Assembly (NCBI RefSeq): GCF_009193325.2
Contig: NZ_CP059856.1
Span: forward strand, 3,038,001-3,102,000
Length of the DNA stretch: 64,000 nt
Direction of reading: 5' to 3'
Source of the DNA: Bacteroides zhangwenhongii
GTDB lineage: Bacteria; Bacteroidota; Bacteroidia; Bacteroidales; Bacteroidaceae
In this document: piece by piece, positions 52,316 to 61,816 of the stretch
How the letters are laid out: each line of letters begins with the position of its first letter
Position numbering within the stretch: the first letter of the stretch is position 1
Position numbers and translations under genes: made by a program
The notes under the pieces: model-generated
What the model was told of the DNA's origin: nothing
Databases searched by the model: none
The model's input: the letters and a program-made list of their open reading frames with translations, nothing else

Positions 52316-53755
52316 ATGAAAGTAAAAAATATCCTGTTTATGAATAAGTACTCAACTCTTTATATCACAGCCCTCGGACTCATTTCATGTACCGGGGGAA
52401 ATAAGTCGGCAGAAGCATCTGCAACTGCCGCCAACTGTGACACTAATAAACAACGCCCCAATATAGTCATCTTATTAACAGATGACCAAGGCTATGGCGA
52501 CATGCGCTGCTATGGTAATGAAAAATTGCAAACACCCAACCTTGACCAATTAGCAGCCGAAGGCACCCGCTTTACAAATTTTTACGCTGGTGCCGCTGCT
52601 TCTACTCCCTCACGTGCCGCATTACTCACCGGACGTTATGCCGAACGTACAGGAGTACCCGGTGTAGTAGACGACCAATCGGAAAACGGGCTTAAGCGCA
52701 GTGAAATAACGTTGGCCGAATACCTGAAACAAAACGATTACGCCACTGCCATCGTGGGCAAATGGCATTTGGGGTACCAACCCGAATACCTGCCACTGCG
52801 TCACGGTTTCACCGAATTTTACGGTATCCCCTACTCCAACGATATGTGGCCGTATCATCCGGCACCCGACCATGCCTACCCCGCATTACCTTTTTATGAT
52901 AATGACCGCATATTGGAGTACAATGCCCCTGTCAATCAAATGACTACTCGGCTGACTGACCGTGCCGTACGCTTCATCAACGAACATAAGCAGGAACCTT
53001 TCTTCCTCTATCTACCCTATACCCAGCCCCATGTACCGCTGGGAGTGTCTGACAAATTCAAAGGAAAATCAGGACAAGGCCTCTATGCCGATGTAATAAT
53101 GGAAATAGATTGGAGCGTGGGAGAGATTATGAAAGCGCTGAAAGCCAACGGACTGGATGATAACACGATTGTCATGTTTACCTCTGATAACGGGCCCTGG
53201 TTGAGTTATGGAAACCATGGTGGAAGCAACGGCGGTTTGCGCGAGGGCAAAGGTACCACCTTTGATGGTGGTCAGCGCGTCCCCTTTATAGTACGTATGC
53301 CGGGAGCAATACCCGCAGGCAAAGTGAACGATCAGTTCCTGTCGGCACTCGACATCACGCCTACATTAGTAAACCTCACACAGTCACAAATGCCACGTAT
53401 GAATAAGTTTGACGGACAAGATGCCTGGGATATTCTTTCAGGAAAAGCAAACGAACACCAGCCTTTCTACTTTGTATATAACGGAGTGGTGGAAGCCTTG
53501 CGCGACGGCAAATGGAAATGTGTAGCTCCGCACACCTATCGTATCGTGAAAACTCCCGGTAAAGACGGACTTCCCGGCGAACAGATAGCAGCAGGCGGTA
53601 ACACCGGTCTCGCCCTTTTTGACTTGGATACCGATCCTCGAGAAAGCAATGACCTGGCTGCTGCACATCCTGAAATAGCAGCGCAAATGCAGGCTAAAAT
53701 CAAAGAGTTTCAGAAGGAAATGGATGAAGAAATGAAACATTTAATGATCGAATAG
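52316..53755 (+). CDS. S1-family sulfatase, serine-type, lipoprotein
   Basis: The ATG at 52316 (MKVKNILFMNKYSTLYITAL) is preferred over a GTG that overlaps the previous stop by one base. Lipobox LISC gives Cys25. The sulfatase core is intact: RPNIVILLTDDQGYGDMRCY binds calcium, STPSRAALLTGRY carries the S96 converted to formylglycine, and VGKWHLGYQ and VMFTSDNGPW follow. Serine-type sulfatases need an anaerobic maturase (anSME), not encoded here. C-terminal half includes LFDLDTDPRESNDLA. It removes sulfate from an oligosaccharide of the target glycan; the position attacked cannot be read from sequence. The gene is 17 bp after the lyase and 25 bp before GH88. Confidence 0.93.
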   Translation: MKVKNILFMNKYSTLYITALGLISCTGGNKSAEASATAANCDTNKQRPNIVILLTDDQGYGDMRCYGNEKLQTPNLDQLAAEGTRFTNFYAGAAASTPSRAALLTGRYAERTGVPGVVDDQSENGLKRSEITLAEYLKQNDYATAIVGKWHLGYQPEYLPLRHGFTEFYGIPYSNDMWPYHPAPDHAYPALPFYDNDRILEYNAPVNQMTTRLTDRAVRFINEHKQEPFFLYLPYTQPHVPLGVSDKFKGKSGQGLYADVIMEIDWSVGEIMKALKANGLDDNTIVMFTSDNGPWLSYGNHGGSNGGLREGKGTTFDGGQRVPFIVRMPGAIPAGKVNDQFLSALDITPTLVNLTQSQMPRMNKFDGQDAWDILSGKANEHQPFYFVYNGVVEALRDGKWKCVAPHTYRIVKTPGKDGLPGEQIAAGGNTGLALFDLDTDPRESNDLAAAHPEIAAQMQAKIKEFQKEMDEEMKHLMIE

Positions 53756-53780
53756 ACAAGCTATATCAACCAATTGCATC

Positions 53781-55025
53781 ATGAAGAAAATCATACTATT
53801 ATTGATCCTCATCCAGCTATGTCACCCGGCCGGTATACAAGCACAGTCGGTACATCCCCTACAAGTAAAAGAAATACCTGCATGGGTAGCCAATGCCTTC
53901 ACTGTAGCCCAGAAACAATCGGAAGCTATGTACAAAGAAGTGATGAAAGACAATCTACTTCCACGTTCCATTCAACGGGGCATGGTGCCCCAAACGGACT
54001 GGACGGCAGGCTTCTTTCCCGGTACACTGTGGTATCTTTATACCTACAACCATAAAGAGGTATGGAAAAAACGCGCCCAAGCAGCCACAGCTCTGATGGA
54101 AGGTGAACAAAACAATGCTTTTGACCACGACATAGGTTTTAAGATGTACTCCTGCTATGGTAACGGTTATTTACTTACCGGTGACAAAGCCTACCGCCAC
54201 ATCCTCTTCCGTTCAGCTAAAACGCTGGCCTCACGCTATTCATACAAAACGGGACTCATCATGTCATGGGAACCGGACGAAAGCCGTGACTGGCTATTTC
54301 CGGTAATCATCGACAATATGATTAACCTGGAACTGCTAATGGAAGCATATAAGATGTCAGGCGACACCACTCTTAGACACATTGCCATATCCCATGCAGA
54401 TAAAACGATGAAATATCACTACCGCAAGGATATGTCCTGTCCTCACGTAGTAGATTATGAACCGGAAACAGGGGCTATGCGCAAATATGACTGGAACAAC
54501 GGATCAGATGATACAACCCGTTCCACCTGGTCACGCGGACAATCGTGGGGACTATACGGTTATACCATGATGTACCGTGAAACCGGCAACAAGAAATACC
54601 TGCGCCATGCCGAACAGATAGCCGACTTTCTATTAAGTCATCCAAACATGCCGGAAGATATGATTCCTTACTGGGATTATTCCGACCCCAAACGTTCAAC
54701 CATGCGTGATGCTTCGGCGGCGGCAATCATGGCATCGGCACTAATGGAACTTAGTACCTATTCCGTACAAGGCAAAGCATATTTTGCTGCCGGAGAAAAA
54801 CAACTGAAAAGCCTGGCTTCGCCCACTTATCTGGCAAAACCGGGAACACATAAGCACTTCATCTTGATGCATGCTACCGGAAATTTCCTGCGAAACAGTG
54901 AACTTGACGGAGGACTCTCTTATGCGGACTACTATTTCATGGAAGGAATGTTGAGATACTTACGAGTGCTCAACGGACAGAATCTATATCCATATCGTTC
55001 TTTCCATAAGGATATGAGATTCTAA
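53781..55025 (+). CDS. GH88 unsaturated glucuronyl hydrolase
   Basis: This 414-residue enzyme hydrates and splits the 4,5-unsaturated uronic acid left by lyases. Signal peptide: MKKIILLLILIQLCHPAGIQAQ, no lipobox, so periplasmic. The alpha/alpha-barrel shows DWTAGFFPGTLWYL, NAFDHDIGFKMYSCYGNGY (D115, D117) and VIIDNMINLELL (D178). D117 and D178 are 61 residues apart, the spacing of the two catalytic aspartates (D88/D149) in the Bacillus enzyme. RGQSWGLYGYTMMYR and RDASAAAIMASALMEL complete the family pattern. Last gene of operon B; the HTCS begins 136 bp on. Confidence 0.93.
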   Translation: MKKIILLLILIQLCHPAGIQAQSVHPLQVKEIPAWVANAFTVAQKQSEAMYKEVMKDNLLPRSIQRGMVPQTDWTAGFFPGTLWYLYTYNHKEVWKKRAQAATALMEGEQNNAFDHDIGFKMYSCYGNGYLLTGDKAYRHILFRSAKTLASRYSYKTGLIMSWEPDESRDWLFPVIIDNMINLELLMEAYKMSGDTTLRHIAISHADKTMKYHYRKDMSCPHVVDYEPETGAMRKYDWNNGSDDTTRSTWSRGQSWGLYGYTMMYRETGNKKYLRHAEQIADFLLSHPNMPEDMIPYWDYSDPKRSTMRDASAAAIMASALMELSTYSVQGKAYFAAGEKQLKSLASPTYLAKPGTHKHFILMHATGNFLRNSELDGGLSYADYYFMEGMLRYLRVLNGQNLYPYRSFHKDMRF

Positions 55026-55161
55026 ATAGAAAGCCTGTTTGCAGACGTTCCCAATGAATGATAAAAATTGAAGGCACGTTTTGTGGTTGACAGAAAGATG
55101 GTTATCTTTACGCTATCTTTAATCAATCTATATACATTCAAAACTTATATATTCAGCACTC

Positions 55162-58100
55162 ATGAGAAACCGATATCTGCAAACAGGCTTTATTTTTTGC
55201 CTTTTTCTTTGCTTCTTAACCATATCCGTGTGTCATCTACAAGCAGCGGACAGATACAGCCACATTCATTTCAAGCGATTATCCGTAGAAAATGGCTTGC
55301 CACAAAATACGGTTCTTGCGCTGACACAAGATCATAATGGAAAAATATGGGCAGGAACTTTTGACGGCCTATGTTGGTATGATGGTTATCGTTTCTCTTC
55401 TTTCTATAAAGACTTAAATGATAGTACAAGCCTTTCAAACAACCATGTTTACTCATTATGTACAGACAAAGAAGGCACAGTATGGGTAGGAACATTAACC
55501 GGATTATCCCGTTATAATATCGTCGGAAACAACTTTACCAACTATTCACTTCCCGGCGGATTACCAATACAAATACTTACCATTGTCGATCTTAACGAAA
55601 AGAATCAGCTACTGCTGGGCACTAACAACGGGCTCGTCATTTTTGACAAGAAGACCGGACACATGGATTTCCATTCCCATTTGCAAGGCAAAACTATTTA
55701 TTCTATCTGTAGAATGAATGATGATATGATATTGGGAACTTCTTCAGGAGTTTACTTTTATCAAATCCAGAATCAAAATGTCACCCAATTATTGCCCGAG
55801 CTCAAGAAAGAAATAATCTCTTCCATTATTTATGACCCACGCAAGCGTGTCTGCTGGCTAGGTTCTCTAAGTAATGGGATATATTGCACGGATGATAAAT
55901 TTCAAATTAAGAAACACTATCACAATAAAGACAAAGACTCCGGACTGACTTCCAATGCAGTACGAACACTGACACAAGATGATCAAAGTAGAATTTGGAT
56001 TGGTACCATAGATGCGCTGTTTATCCTCGAACCGGAAACAGACAGTATAGAAAAGTATTCATTCTCTTACGAAGACGAAAACTCACTGGGGCATAATTCC
56101 GTCCGCTCTATTCTGAAAGATAATCAAGGCGGAATCTGGATAGGGACTTTCTACGGCGGACTTAACTACTATCATTCCATGGCTCCGTCATTCAACACAA
56201 TGTCACACTCGGATTATCATAATTCAATCAGCGACAACACTGTCAGCTGCATCGTAGAAGACCCTTATACCGGGAATCTTTGGATAGGTACTAATGATGG
56301 CGGATTGAATGAGTACGACAGGAAACGGAATTACTTCACCGCATATTCCGCAAACCGGAATAATCCTCACGCATTGCAATCTAACAATATAAAATGTGTA
56401 CTCCCCGACACGGAAGGCATCTATATCGGAAGCCACGGCGGTGGACTAAGTTACTTATCCAGACACAACAGGCAGATTGAAAACTACGTTCTTCCGGAAG
56501 CTATTTCTGTAAGCAACAGTTGTTATTCCTTGTTGGATGGAAAAAATGGAACGCTTTGGGTAGGTTCTATTATCGGCTTGTATCAGTTCAATAAGAAAAC
56601 ACATCAGTTATCCCTCCATCCATTAGCACAAAAATATCCCCAGCTGAACACAATCCTCATATCTGTTCTTTATCGTGATTCCAAAGACCGTATTTGGATC
56701 GGAACGGAAGAAAGCCTATATGTATATAGCAACGGCAAACTGGAAGAACGGAAGGACTATACTTCCCATTCACCATCCCTCATACAAGCTTTTTATATCC
56801 AGGAAGACAGTAACCACGATATATGGGTCGGTTCATCAGTCGGGCTATATCAATATCCCGGTGGAGACCCCGAACATCTGGTACGCTACACAACCAGTGA
56901 AGGACTGCCGAACAACTTTATTCATGGAATTCTGGAAGATGGTAAAGGACGTCTTTGGATAACAACTAACCGTGGGTTATCCTGTTTCAATCCTTCCGAA
57001 AAAACATTTCTTAATTATACCAAACAAGACGGATTGAGTCACGAACAGTTCAACACTTATGGAGCCTGTAAGACTAAAGATGGCATGTTCTATTTAGGCA
57101 GCTTAAAAGGGATCACTTATTTTAATCCGTACGAATTCGTGGATAACCCATTCTCGCCTAATGCCGTCATTACAGGTGCTACCATCATGAATCAGCCCAT
57201 CATGCTGATAAAAGATGGTGCAGCCAGTGTTTTTCAGGCAGAAAATGGCCGTCTGTTAGGTATGACTTTCCCTTCAAGTATGAAATTCTTCAGTATCCGG
57301 TTCTCTGTAATCAATTATCTTTCCGGGCGGCGAAACCTATTTGCCTACAAACTGGAAGGATTTGATGACGACTGGATATATTCGACACAGGCGATCTCTA
57401 TGCGGGGAGCTAATTATTCCAATCTCCCCCCGGGCAAATATACATTCAAAGTAAAAGCCTGCAATAATAATGGCCGATGGAACGAAACTCCTGCTGAATT
57501 CTTTGTACATATCACACCCATGTGGTATCAGACTTGGTGGGCCAAGACGATCTTTGTCTTATTTACACTAAGCATACTGGTATTAGTGGTTTATTTCTTC
57601 ATTGCCCGTGCGAAAATGAAAATGCAACTCCAGATAGAGCATCTGGAACGTCAGAAGATTGAAGAAGTCAGTCAGGAGAAAGTGCGTTTCTATATCAATA
57701 TGTCGCATGAGTTACGCACTCCGTTGAGTTTGATACTGGCTCCATTGGAAGAACTAGTGGAAGACAAGAGTAAATTCGAGATACAGGTACAACAGAAACT
57801 GTCCTATGTTTACAAGAACGGACGTAAACTATTACATCTCGTTAATCAACTTCTGGATTTCCGCAAAGCAGAATCAGGAGCTATGCCTATTCACGTGACA
57901 ATAAGCAATGTGGACGAACTGGCGAACAACGTATTCACAATGTTTAAAGAGAATGCGCAAAAGAGAAATATGACTTATCAGTTACAGTCGGAATTGAAAG
58001 GTAGCCAGTATCCGATAGACCGGACATATCTCGAAATGATGCTGACTAACCTGCTTTCCAATGCTTTCAAATTTACGCCGGACGGTGGAACTATCATCCT

Positions 58101-59277
58101 CTCTCTAAACAGAGCCGGGAAATTCTTCCAAATCAGCGTTAAGGATAATGGTGTCGGTATCCCCCCTGCAAAGCTATCCCGTATTTTTGAGCGCTTCTAC
58201 CAGGTGGACGATCAGCAGAAAGGTAGCGGTATCGGACTTTCTTTAGTGAAATGTCTAGTTGAGAAACATCACGGCACGATTTCCGTCAGCAGTGAACCGC
58301 AACAGGGAACGGAATTCCGTATCCTGTTACCCGTAGAATTAAAAGTGTTCACTCCCGAAGAAATAGTAGATGAGAATGATGAAAAATCACTCATCCAGCA
58401 AACCAACTCCCTGGCTAAGGATACCCTGATGAATAATGAACAGCTCCACCCACAGATAATGGAAGACGTAGCTCTGGAAGAAGATGATAGCGAATTGGAA
58501 GGCATGACGGAAACCATTCTTTTGGTAGATGACAATAAAGAAATGGTAGATTATCTTAAAGGTAATTTCAAATCAAAATATATCACTCTGACAGCCGGAA
58601 ACGGTGAAGAAGCACTAGCTATTTTGAAAACTCAAAAAGTAGATATAGTACTCTCGGATGTGATGATGCCGGGTATCGATGGTATAAAGCTATGTGAACT
58701 GATAAAAAAGAATATGCAGACCTGTCATATCCCCGTTATCCTATTGTCGGCCAAGGGAAGTATAGAAGCACAGACTGCCGGTATCCAAATTGGGGCGGAC
58801 GATTATATCCCCAAACCGTTCTCTATGAATCTACTGAAAGGTAAAATCCGTAATATTCTGAAATCAAAGCAACGATTAAGATATTATTATTCAAATACAA
58901 TTGATATTGACACGGCCAAAATGACCTCCAATACGTTGGACGAGGAGTTTATGAGCAAAGCGATACAGATTGTAGAAGAGAATATCGACGATGAGAGTTT
59001 CACTACCGATGATTTGGCGGAAAAGCTCTTTATAAGCCGTTCTTCACTGTATCTCAAAATGAACTCCATATCGGGAGAGCCACCCGCCAATTTTATCCGC
59101 CGTATCCGTCTCAACAAAGCTTGCAAATTATTACTTGAGGGACGGTATTCAATCTCTGAGATCAGCAGTAAGATTGGTTTCAGTTCACCGTCCTATTTTT
59201 CAACGAGTTTCAAGAAGTATGTAGGTTGCCTGCCGTCGGAGTATGTCAAGAATCAGGGGAAGAATATGGAGCAATAG
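55162..59277 (+). CDS. Hybrid two-component system regulator (HTCS) of PUL 2
   Basis: This is a one-protein sensor, kinase and transcription activator of 1371 residues. Order: signal peptide (1-28); periplasmic two-blade propeller of Reg_prop repeats (about 35-700; repeated LWIGT/IWIGT motifs) that binds an oligosaccharide; Y_Y_Y domain (about 725-795); transmembrane helix (about 797-817); HisKA with H849 in MSHELRTPLSL; ATPase domain with LLSNAFKFTPDGG; receiver domain with D1166 in LSDVMMPG; AraC-type helix-turn-helix at the C-terminus (about 1260-1365, DDLAEKLFISRSSLYLKM, ISSKIGFSSPSYFSTSFKKY). It probably binds a lyase product and turns on the operon A and B promoters, which lack -33 boxes. 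Confidence 0.97.
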   Translation: MRNRYLQTGFIFCLFLCFLTISVCHLQAADRYSHIHFKRLSVENGLPQNTVLALTQDHNGKIWAGTFDGLCWYDGYRFSSFYKDLNDSTSLSNNHVYSLCTDKEGTVWVGTLTGLSRYNIVGNNFTNYSLPGGLPIQILTIVDLNEKNQLLLGTNNGLVIFDKKTGHMDFHSHLQGKTIYSICRMNDDMILGTSSGVYFYQIQNQNVTQLLPELKKEIISSIIYDPRKRVCWLGSLSNGIYCTDDKFQIKKHYHNKDKDSGLTSNAVRTLTQDDQSRIWIGTIDALFILEPETDSIEKYSFSYEDENSLGHNSVRSILKDNQGGIWIGTFYGGLNYYHSMAPSFNTMSHSDYHNSISDNTVSCIVEDPYTGNLWIGTNDGGLNEYDRKRNYFTAYSANRNNPHALQSNNIKCVLPDTEGIYIGSHGGGLSYLSRHNRQIENYVLPEAISVSNSCYSLLDGKNGTLWVGSIIGLYQFNKKTHQLSLHPLAQKYPQLNTILISVLYRDSKDRIWIGTEESLYVYSNGKLEERKDYTSHSPSLIQAFYIQEDSNHDIWVGSSVGLYQYPGGDPEHLVRYTTSEGLPNNFIHGILEDGKGRLWITTNRGLSCFNPSEKTFLNYTKQDGLSHEQFNTYGACKTKDGMFYLGSLKGITYFNPYEFVDNPFSPNAVITGATIMNQPIMLIKDGAASVFQAENGRLLGMTFPSSMKFFSIRFSVINYLSGRRNLFAYKLEGFDDDWIYSTQAISMRGANYSNLPPGKYTFKVKACNNNGRWNETPAEFFVHITPMWYQTWWAKTIFVLFTLSILVLVVYFFIARAKMKMQLQIEHLERQKIEEVSQEKVRFYINMSHELRTPLSLILAPLEELVEDKSKFEIQVQQKLSYVYKNGRKLLHLVNQLLDFRKAESGAMPIHVTISNVDELANNVFTMFKENAQKRNMTYQLQSELKGSQYPIDRTYLEMMLTNLLSNAFKFTPDGGTIILSLNRAGKFFQISVKDNGVGIPPAKLSRIFERFYQVDDQQKGSGIGLSLVKCLVEKHHGTISVSSEPQQGTEFRILLPVELKVFTPEEIVDENDEKSLIQQTNSLAKDTLMNNEQLHPQIMEDVALEEDDSELEGMTETILLVDDNKEMVDYLKGNFKSKYITLTAGNGEEALAILKTQKVDIVLSDVMMPGIDGIKLCELIKKNMQTCHIPVILLSAKGSIEAQTAGIQIGADDYIPKPFSMNLLKGKIRNILKSKQRLRYYYSNTIDIDTAKMTSNTLDEEFMSKAIQIVEENIDDESFTTDDLAEKLFISRSSLYLKMNSISGEPPANFIRRIRLNKACKLLLEGRYSISEISSKIGFSSPSYFSTSFKKYVGCLPSEYVKNQGKNMEQ

Positions 59278-59296
59278 GATTTGGACAGGATGCAGT

Positions 59297-59346
59297 ATTA
59301 TTATAAATACAATTATTATATTCGCAATAATTGTATTTATAATAAT
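59297..59346. repeat. Perfect 21-bp inverted repeat between HTCS and second GH88
   Basis: Arms 59297-59317 and 59326-59346 are fully complementary around an 8-nt loop; they are all A/T except one GC pair. It lies 20 bp beyond the HTCS stop and between convergent genes, so a bidirectional terminator role is likely even without a classic T-run. Confidence 0.85.
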
Positions 59347-59515
59347 CAGTATGGTAGCTATTCATCATTCTTTTATGTAGCCGGATACATATCCCCTCTT
59401 AAAAAAGGTAATCGCCTCTTAATGGGACGACTTCCCGACTCCCTAAAAGTCCACCATTTTGTGCGCTGAAAGGCCTTGGTCTTCGCACCGGGAAACCTTA
59501 AAACTGGTAGTCTAA

Positions 59516-60718
59516 CTAAAAATTCTTCAAGTCTTTATACCGCTTCATTGCTTCCAAATAATAATAGTCGGCATAGTTCAACGGGACATTCACCTCACTG
59601 TCATGCGGGAAACTGCCTACAGAATGCATCAGGATAAATCCCTTATTCTCATTCTCCTTCGCCAGATAATCCGGGGAGGATAACTGTTTCAATATATTCT
59701 CCGCATATTCAATATAGGCATCACTTAGGCTCTGGTCTTCCGTATAAGCATATAACTCGAGCAATGCGGAAGCCGTAACCGCCGCTGCAGAAGCGTCACG
59801 GGGAGCATTCGAAATATCGGGCGCATCATAATCCCAATAAGGAATATAATCATTTCCCGAAGGACGGTTCTCCATAATGAAGCGGGCAATCTTATGTGCC
59901 GCCTCCAGATAAACCGGATTTTTCGTAAAGCGATAGCACATGGTATAGCCATACACTCCCCATGCCTGCCCGCGAGCCCAAGCGGAAGAATCGGCATAAC
60001 CTTGAAATGTGCCCTTTGACTCTACCTTTCCGCTCGGAACGGAATAACTTACCACATGATACGAAGTCATATTCTCACGAAAATGATTCTTTAAAGTCTT
60101 GTCGGCATGAGCAATGGCAATGTCGCGATATTTGGAATTGCCGGTTTGCTCGGACGCCCAGAAAAGTATTTCAAGATTCATCATATTATCAATGATGACG
60201 GGATAACTCCAATCACCGAAATCCCAAGAACGAATCAGACCGATTTCGGGGCTGAAACGTGCGCAAAGACTTTCCGAAGAATTAATCAGGATCTCTTTAT
60301 CTTTCGGCTCCGGTTTCAGACGAAGAGCATTCCCATAACTGCAATACATCATAAAACCAATGTCATGGTTACCTGTATAATACTGAATACCTTCCAGACG
60401 GTCGGTGTACCGACGGGCTTCTTTTGCCAAAGCCTCATCTCCCGACAATTCGTAAGCCAACCACATGGAGCCGGGGTAGAATCCGCTTGTCCAGTCTTTC
60501 GCATTTTCCAAACGGTAGCTTCCGTCCACTTTGGTTGAGCGCGGGAAACAGGCTGTATCCGGTACATCTTTCAATTGTTCAGCCATATAGAGCAACTGAT
60601 GATCGGATGTTTTTACCGCATTCTCAAACCATTCCGGCGCCCCCGTCTTGGGGGTGCTGCAAACGGTCAGCAGACTCATTCCCCAAACCGCTACGTACAA
60701 CTTTCTTTTCATTTTCAT
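59516..60718 (-). CDS. GH88 unsaturated glucuronyl hydrolase, lipoprotein paralogue
   Basis: The start at 60718 (MKMKRKLYVAVWGMSLLTVC) gives a lipoprotein signal with lipobox LTVC, about 400 residues. The fold and catalytic positions match the GH88 at 53781: DWTSGFYPGSMWLAYEL, GNHDIGFMMYCSYGNAL, VIIDNMMNLEILFW, ARGQAWGVYGYTMCYR, RDASAAAVTASALLELY. The two differ enough to suggest different linkage or sulfation preference (inference). It is read toward the HTCS, on the other strand, directly downstream of a decayed lyase gene (stop 33 bp upstream of this start). Confidence 0.92.
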   Translation of the reverse strand: MKMKRKLYVAVWGMSLLTVCSTPKTGAPEWFENAVKTSDHQLLYMAEQLKDVPDTACFPRSTKVDGSYRLENAKDWTSGFYPGSMWLAYELSGDEALAKEARRYTDRLEGIQYYTGNHDIGFMMYCSYGNALRLKPEPKDKEILINSSESLCARFSPEIGLIRSWDFGDWSYPVIIDNMMNLEILFWASEQTGNSKYRDIAIAHADKTLKNHFRENMTSYHVVSYSVPSGKVESKGTFQGYADSSAWARGQAWGVYGYTMCYRFTKNPVYLEAAHKIARFIMENRPSGNDYIPYWDYDAPDISNAPRDASAAAVTASALLELYAYTEDQSLSDAYIEYAENILKQLSSPDYLAKENENKGFILMHSVGSFPHDSEVNVPLNYADYYYLEAMKRYKDLKNF

Positions 60719-60750
60719 ATTAATAGCTTTAGTGATTAAATGTATTCTTA

Positions 60751-61130
60751 TCAATTGCTCCCGGAAGTAAACTGTTTCTCTTCGTTCCGGGTAACGGGCT
60801 TACAGGTCTGTTCATCAATAGAAAACGTTACAAGACTATGCAGCAACCAATCCCTTTCGACTATCTTCTTTCAGACTACCTCGAAAGAGGGAGTTACAAA
60901 CCGGGGGATATCATCCGTTATCGTGAAAGAATAAGTAGGACTCCACGCCATATTCTCACCGGACTTACTTACCGAACGAAAACGCCAATACCAGGCTCCG
61001 CTGCTCAATATCTGATGAGGGTTGAACATACACCAGGGGACAGATTTGGAAACGACTGTCGTATTTCCAGGATTCATACTATTAAAATTAATCGATACTT
61101 TACTTGTGACAAAAGTAGGGATTATCGGAA
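60751..61130 (-). pseudogene. Remnant of a heparinase-fold lyase gene, catalytic middle deleted
   Basis: One frame on the minus strand gives VSINFNSMNPGNTTVVS, then VPWCMFNPHQILSSGAWYW, RFRSVSKSGENMAWSPTYSF and IPRFVTPSFEVV. This matches the N-terminal Ig-like domain of the lyase at 45203 (SWCMYN, GIWYWRFRSV, TPAFDVF). After an in-frame TGA (60868-60870) the same frame reads ERDWLLHSLVTFSIDEQ, matching its far C-terminal part (WDWLLHSPTQFSIQQEQ), then stops. Some 500 residues between are missing, and no signal peptide remains upstream. It is dead as a lyase. It may once have headed the operon of the GH88 at 59516-60718. Confidence 0.85.
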
Positions 61131-61354
61131 AGACGGACTTTATATATCTATTTTTTCAGTATTGATTCCTTATCAACAGGTATTAATATCGTCCAAAGAA
61201 GTTTTGATTTTGTGTATCTGTACTATTATTTACAATCTCATCTCAGACAGGAAGCTATCGCCATTGCAAATTGGCATTAACGCCTATATATAAAAATTGC
61301 GTACATATATCCTTTCACGGATAATGTACGCAGTTCACTTTAGCGGAATGTATT
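60755..61354. other. Region without an intact gene, 600 bp
   Basis: It holds the lyase remnant (60751-61130) and a terminator (61291-61332). The stretch 61131-61290 shows nothing recognisable. Confidence 0.6.
61291..61332 (-). terminator. Terminator after mutarotase-family gene
   Basis: TGCGTACAT (61298-61306) and ATGTACGCA (61324-61332) form a stem with a partly paired ATATCC/GGATAA interior; on the minus strand TTTTTATATA follows. It is 22 bp past the stop at 61355. Confidence 0.8.
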
Positions 61355-61738
61355 TTATTTATATAAATAGAACATACGATCCATCAGTTGCCATTTCTCT
61401 GCAGAAGTCGCTGTTGCATCCGCCTGTTGGAATATAGACATATAGGCTTCCCATTCAGCCTGACGAGGCAGGGTGGCGAGACGCGCCATCGCAGTCTCCC
61501 AATCAAAATCAAGTGGTGTCTCGACTATCATGAACAGACGGGTCCCCAATATATAAATTTCCATTTCCAGAATACCCACTTCACGGATTCCATCCCGGAT
61601 TTCCGGCCACGCCTCTGCTTCACTATGACGCTTTACATATTCTGCTATCAATTCGGGGTTGTCTTTCAAATCCATTGTCTGGCAGTACCTTTTCACCGGA
61701 ACTTTATATTCCTGTACTACATAACCATTTTCTTTCAT
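61355..61738 (-). CDS. L-rhamnose mutarotase-family protein
   Basis: This 127-residue cytoplasmic protein shows the RhaM/DUF718 pattern: VKRYCQTMDLKDNPELIAEY, KRHSEAEAWPEIRDGIREVG, EIYILGTRLFMIVET and LPRQAEWEAYMSIFQ. Family members interconvert alpha and beta anomers of L-rhamnose or L-fucose. It is slightly longer than E. coli RhaM (104 residues). In this PUL it hints that the glycan carries a deoxysugar, but the gene may be unrelated to the lyases. It lies 78 bp downstream of the DUF4488 gene and is probably co-transcribed. Confidence 0.85.
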   Translation of the reverse strand: MKENGYVVQEYKVPVKRYCQTMDLKDNPELIAEYVKRHSEAEAWPEIRDGIREVGILEMEIYILGTRLFMIVETPLDFDWETAMARLATLPRQAEWEAYMSIFQQADATATSAEKWQLMDRMFYLYK

Positions 61739-61816
61739 TTTCTAGTGTTCCTTAATTCAATTATATTTTAATTAGTTGGATATATGTTCTTTTTATAGCT
61801 AAACAGACTAGACTAT

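Noticed and set aside
60838..61293. 151-residue plus-strand reading frame
   Set aside because: It is antisense to the lyase remnant, whose minus-strand frame matches a known domain.
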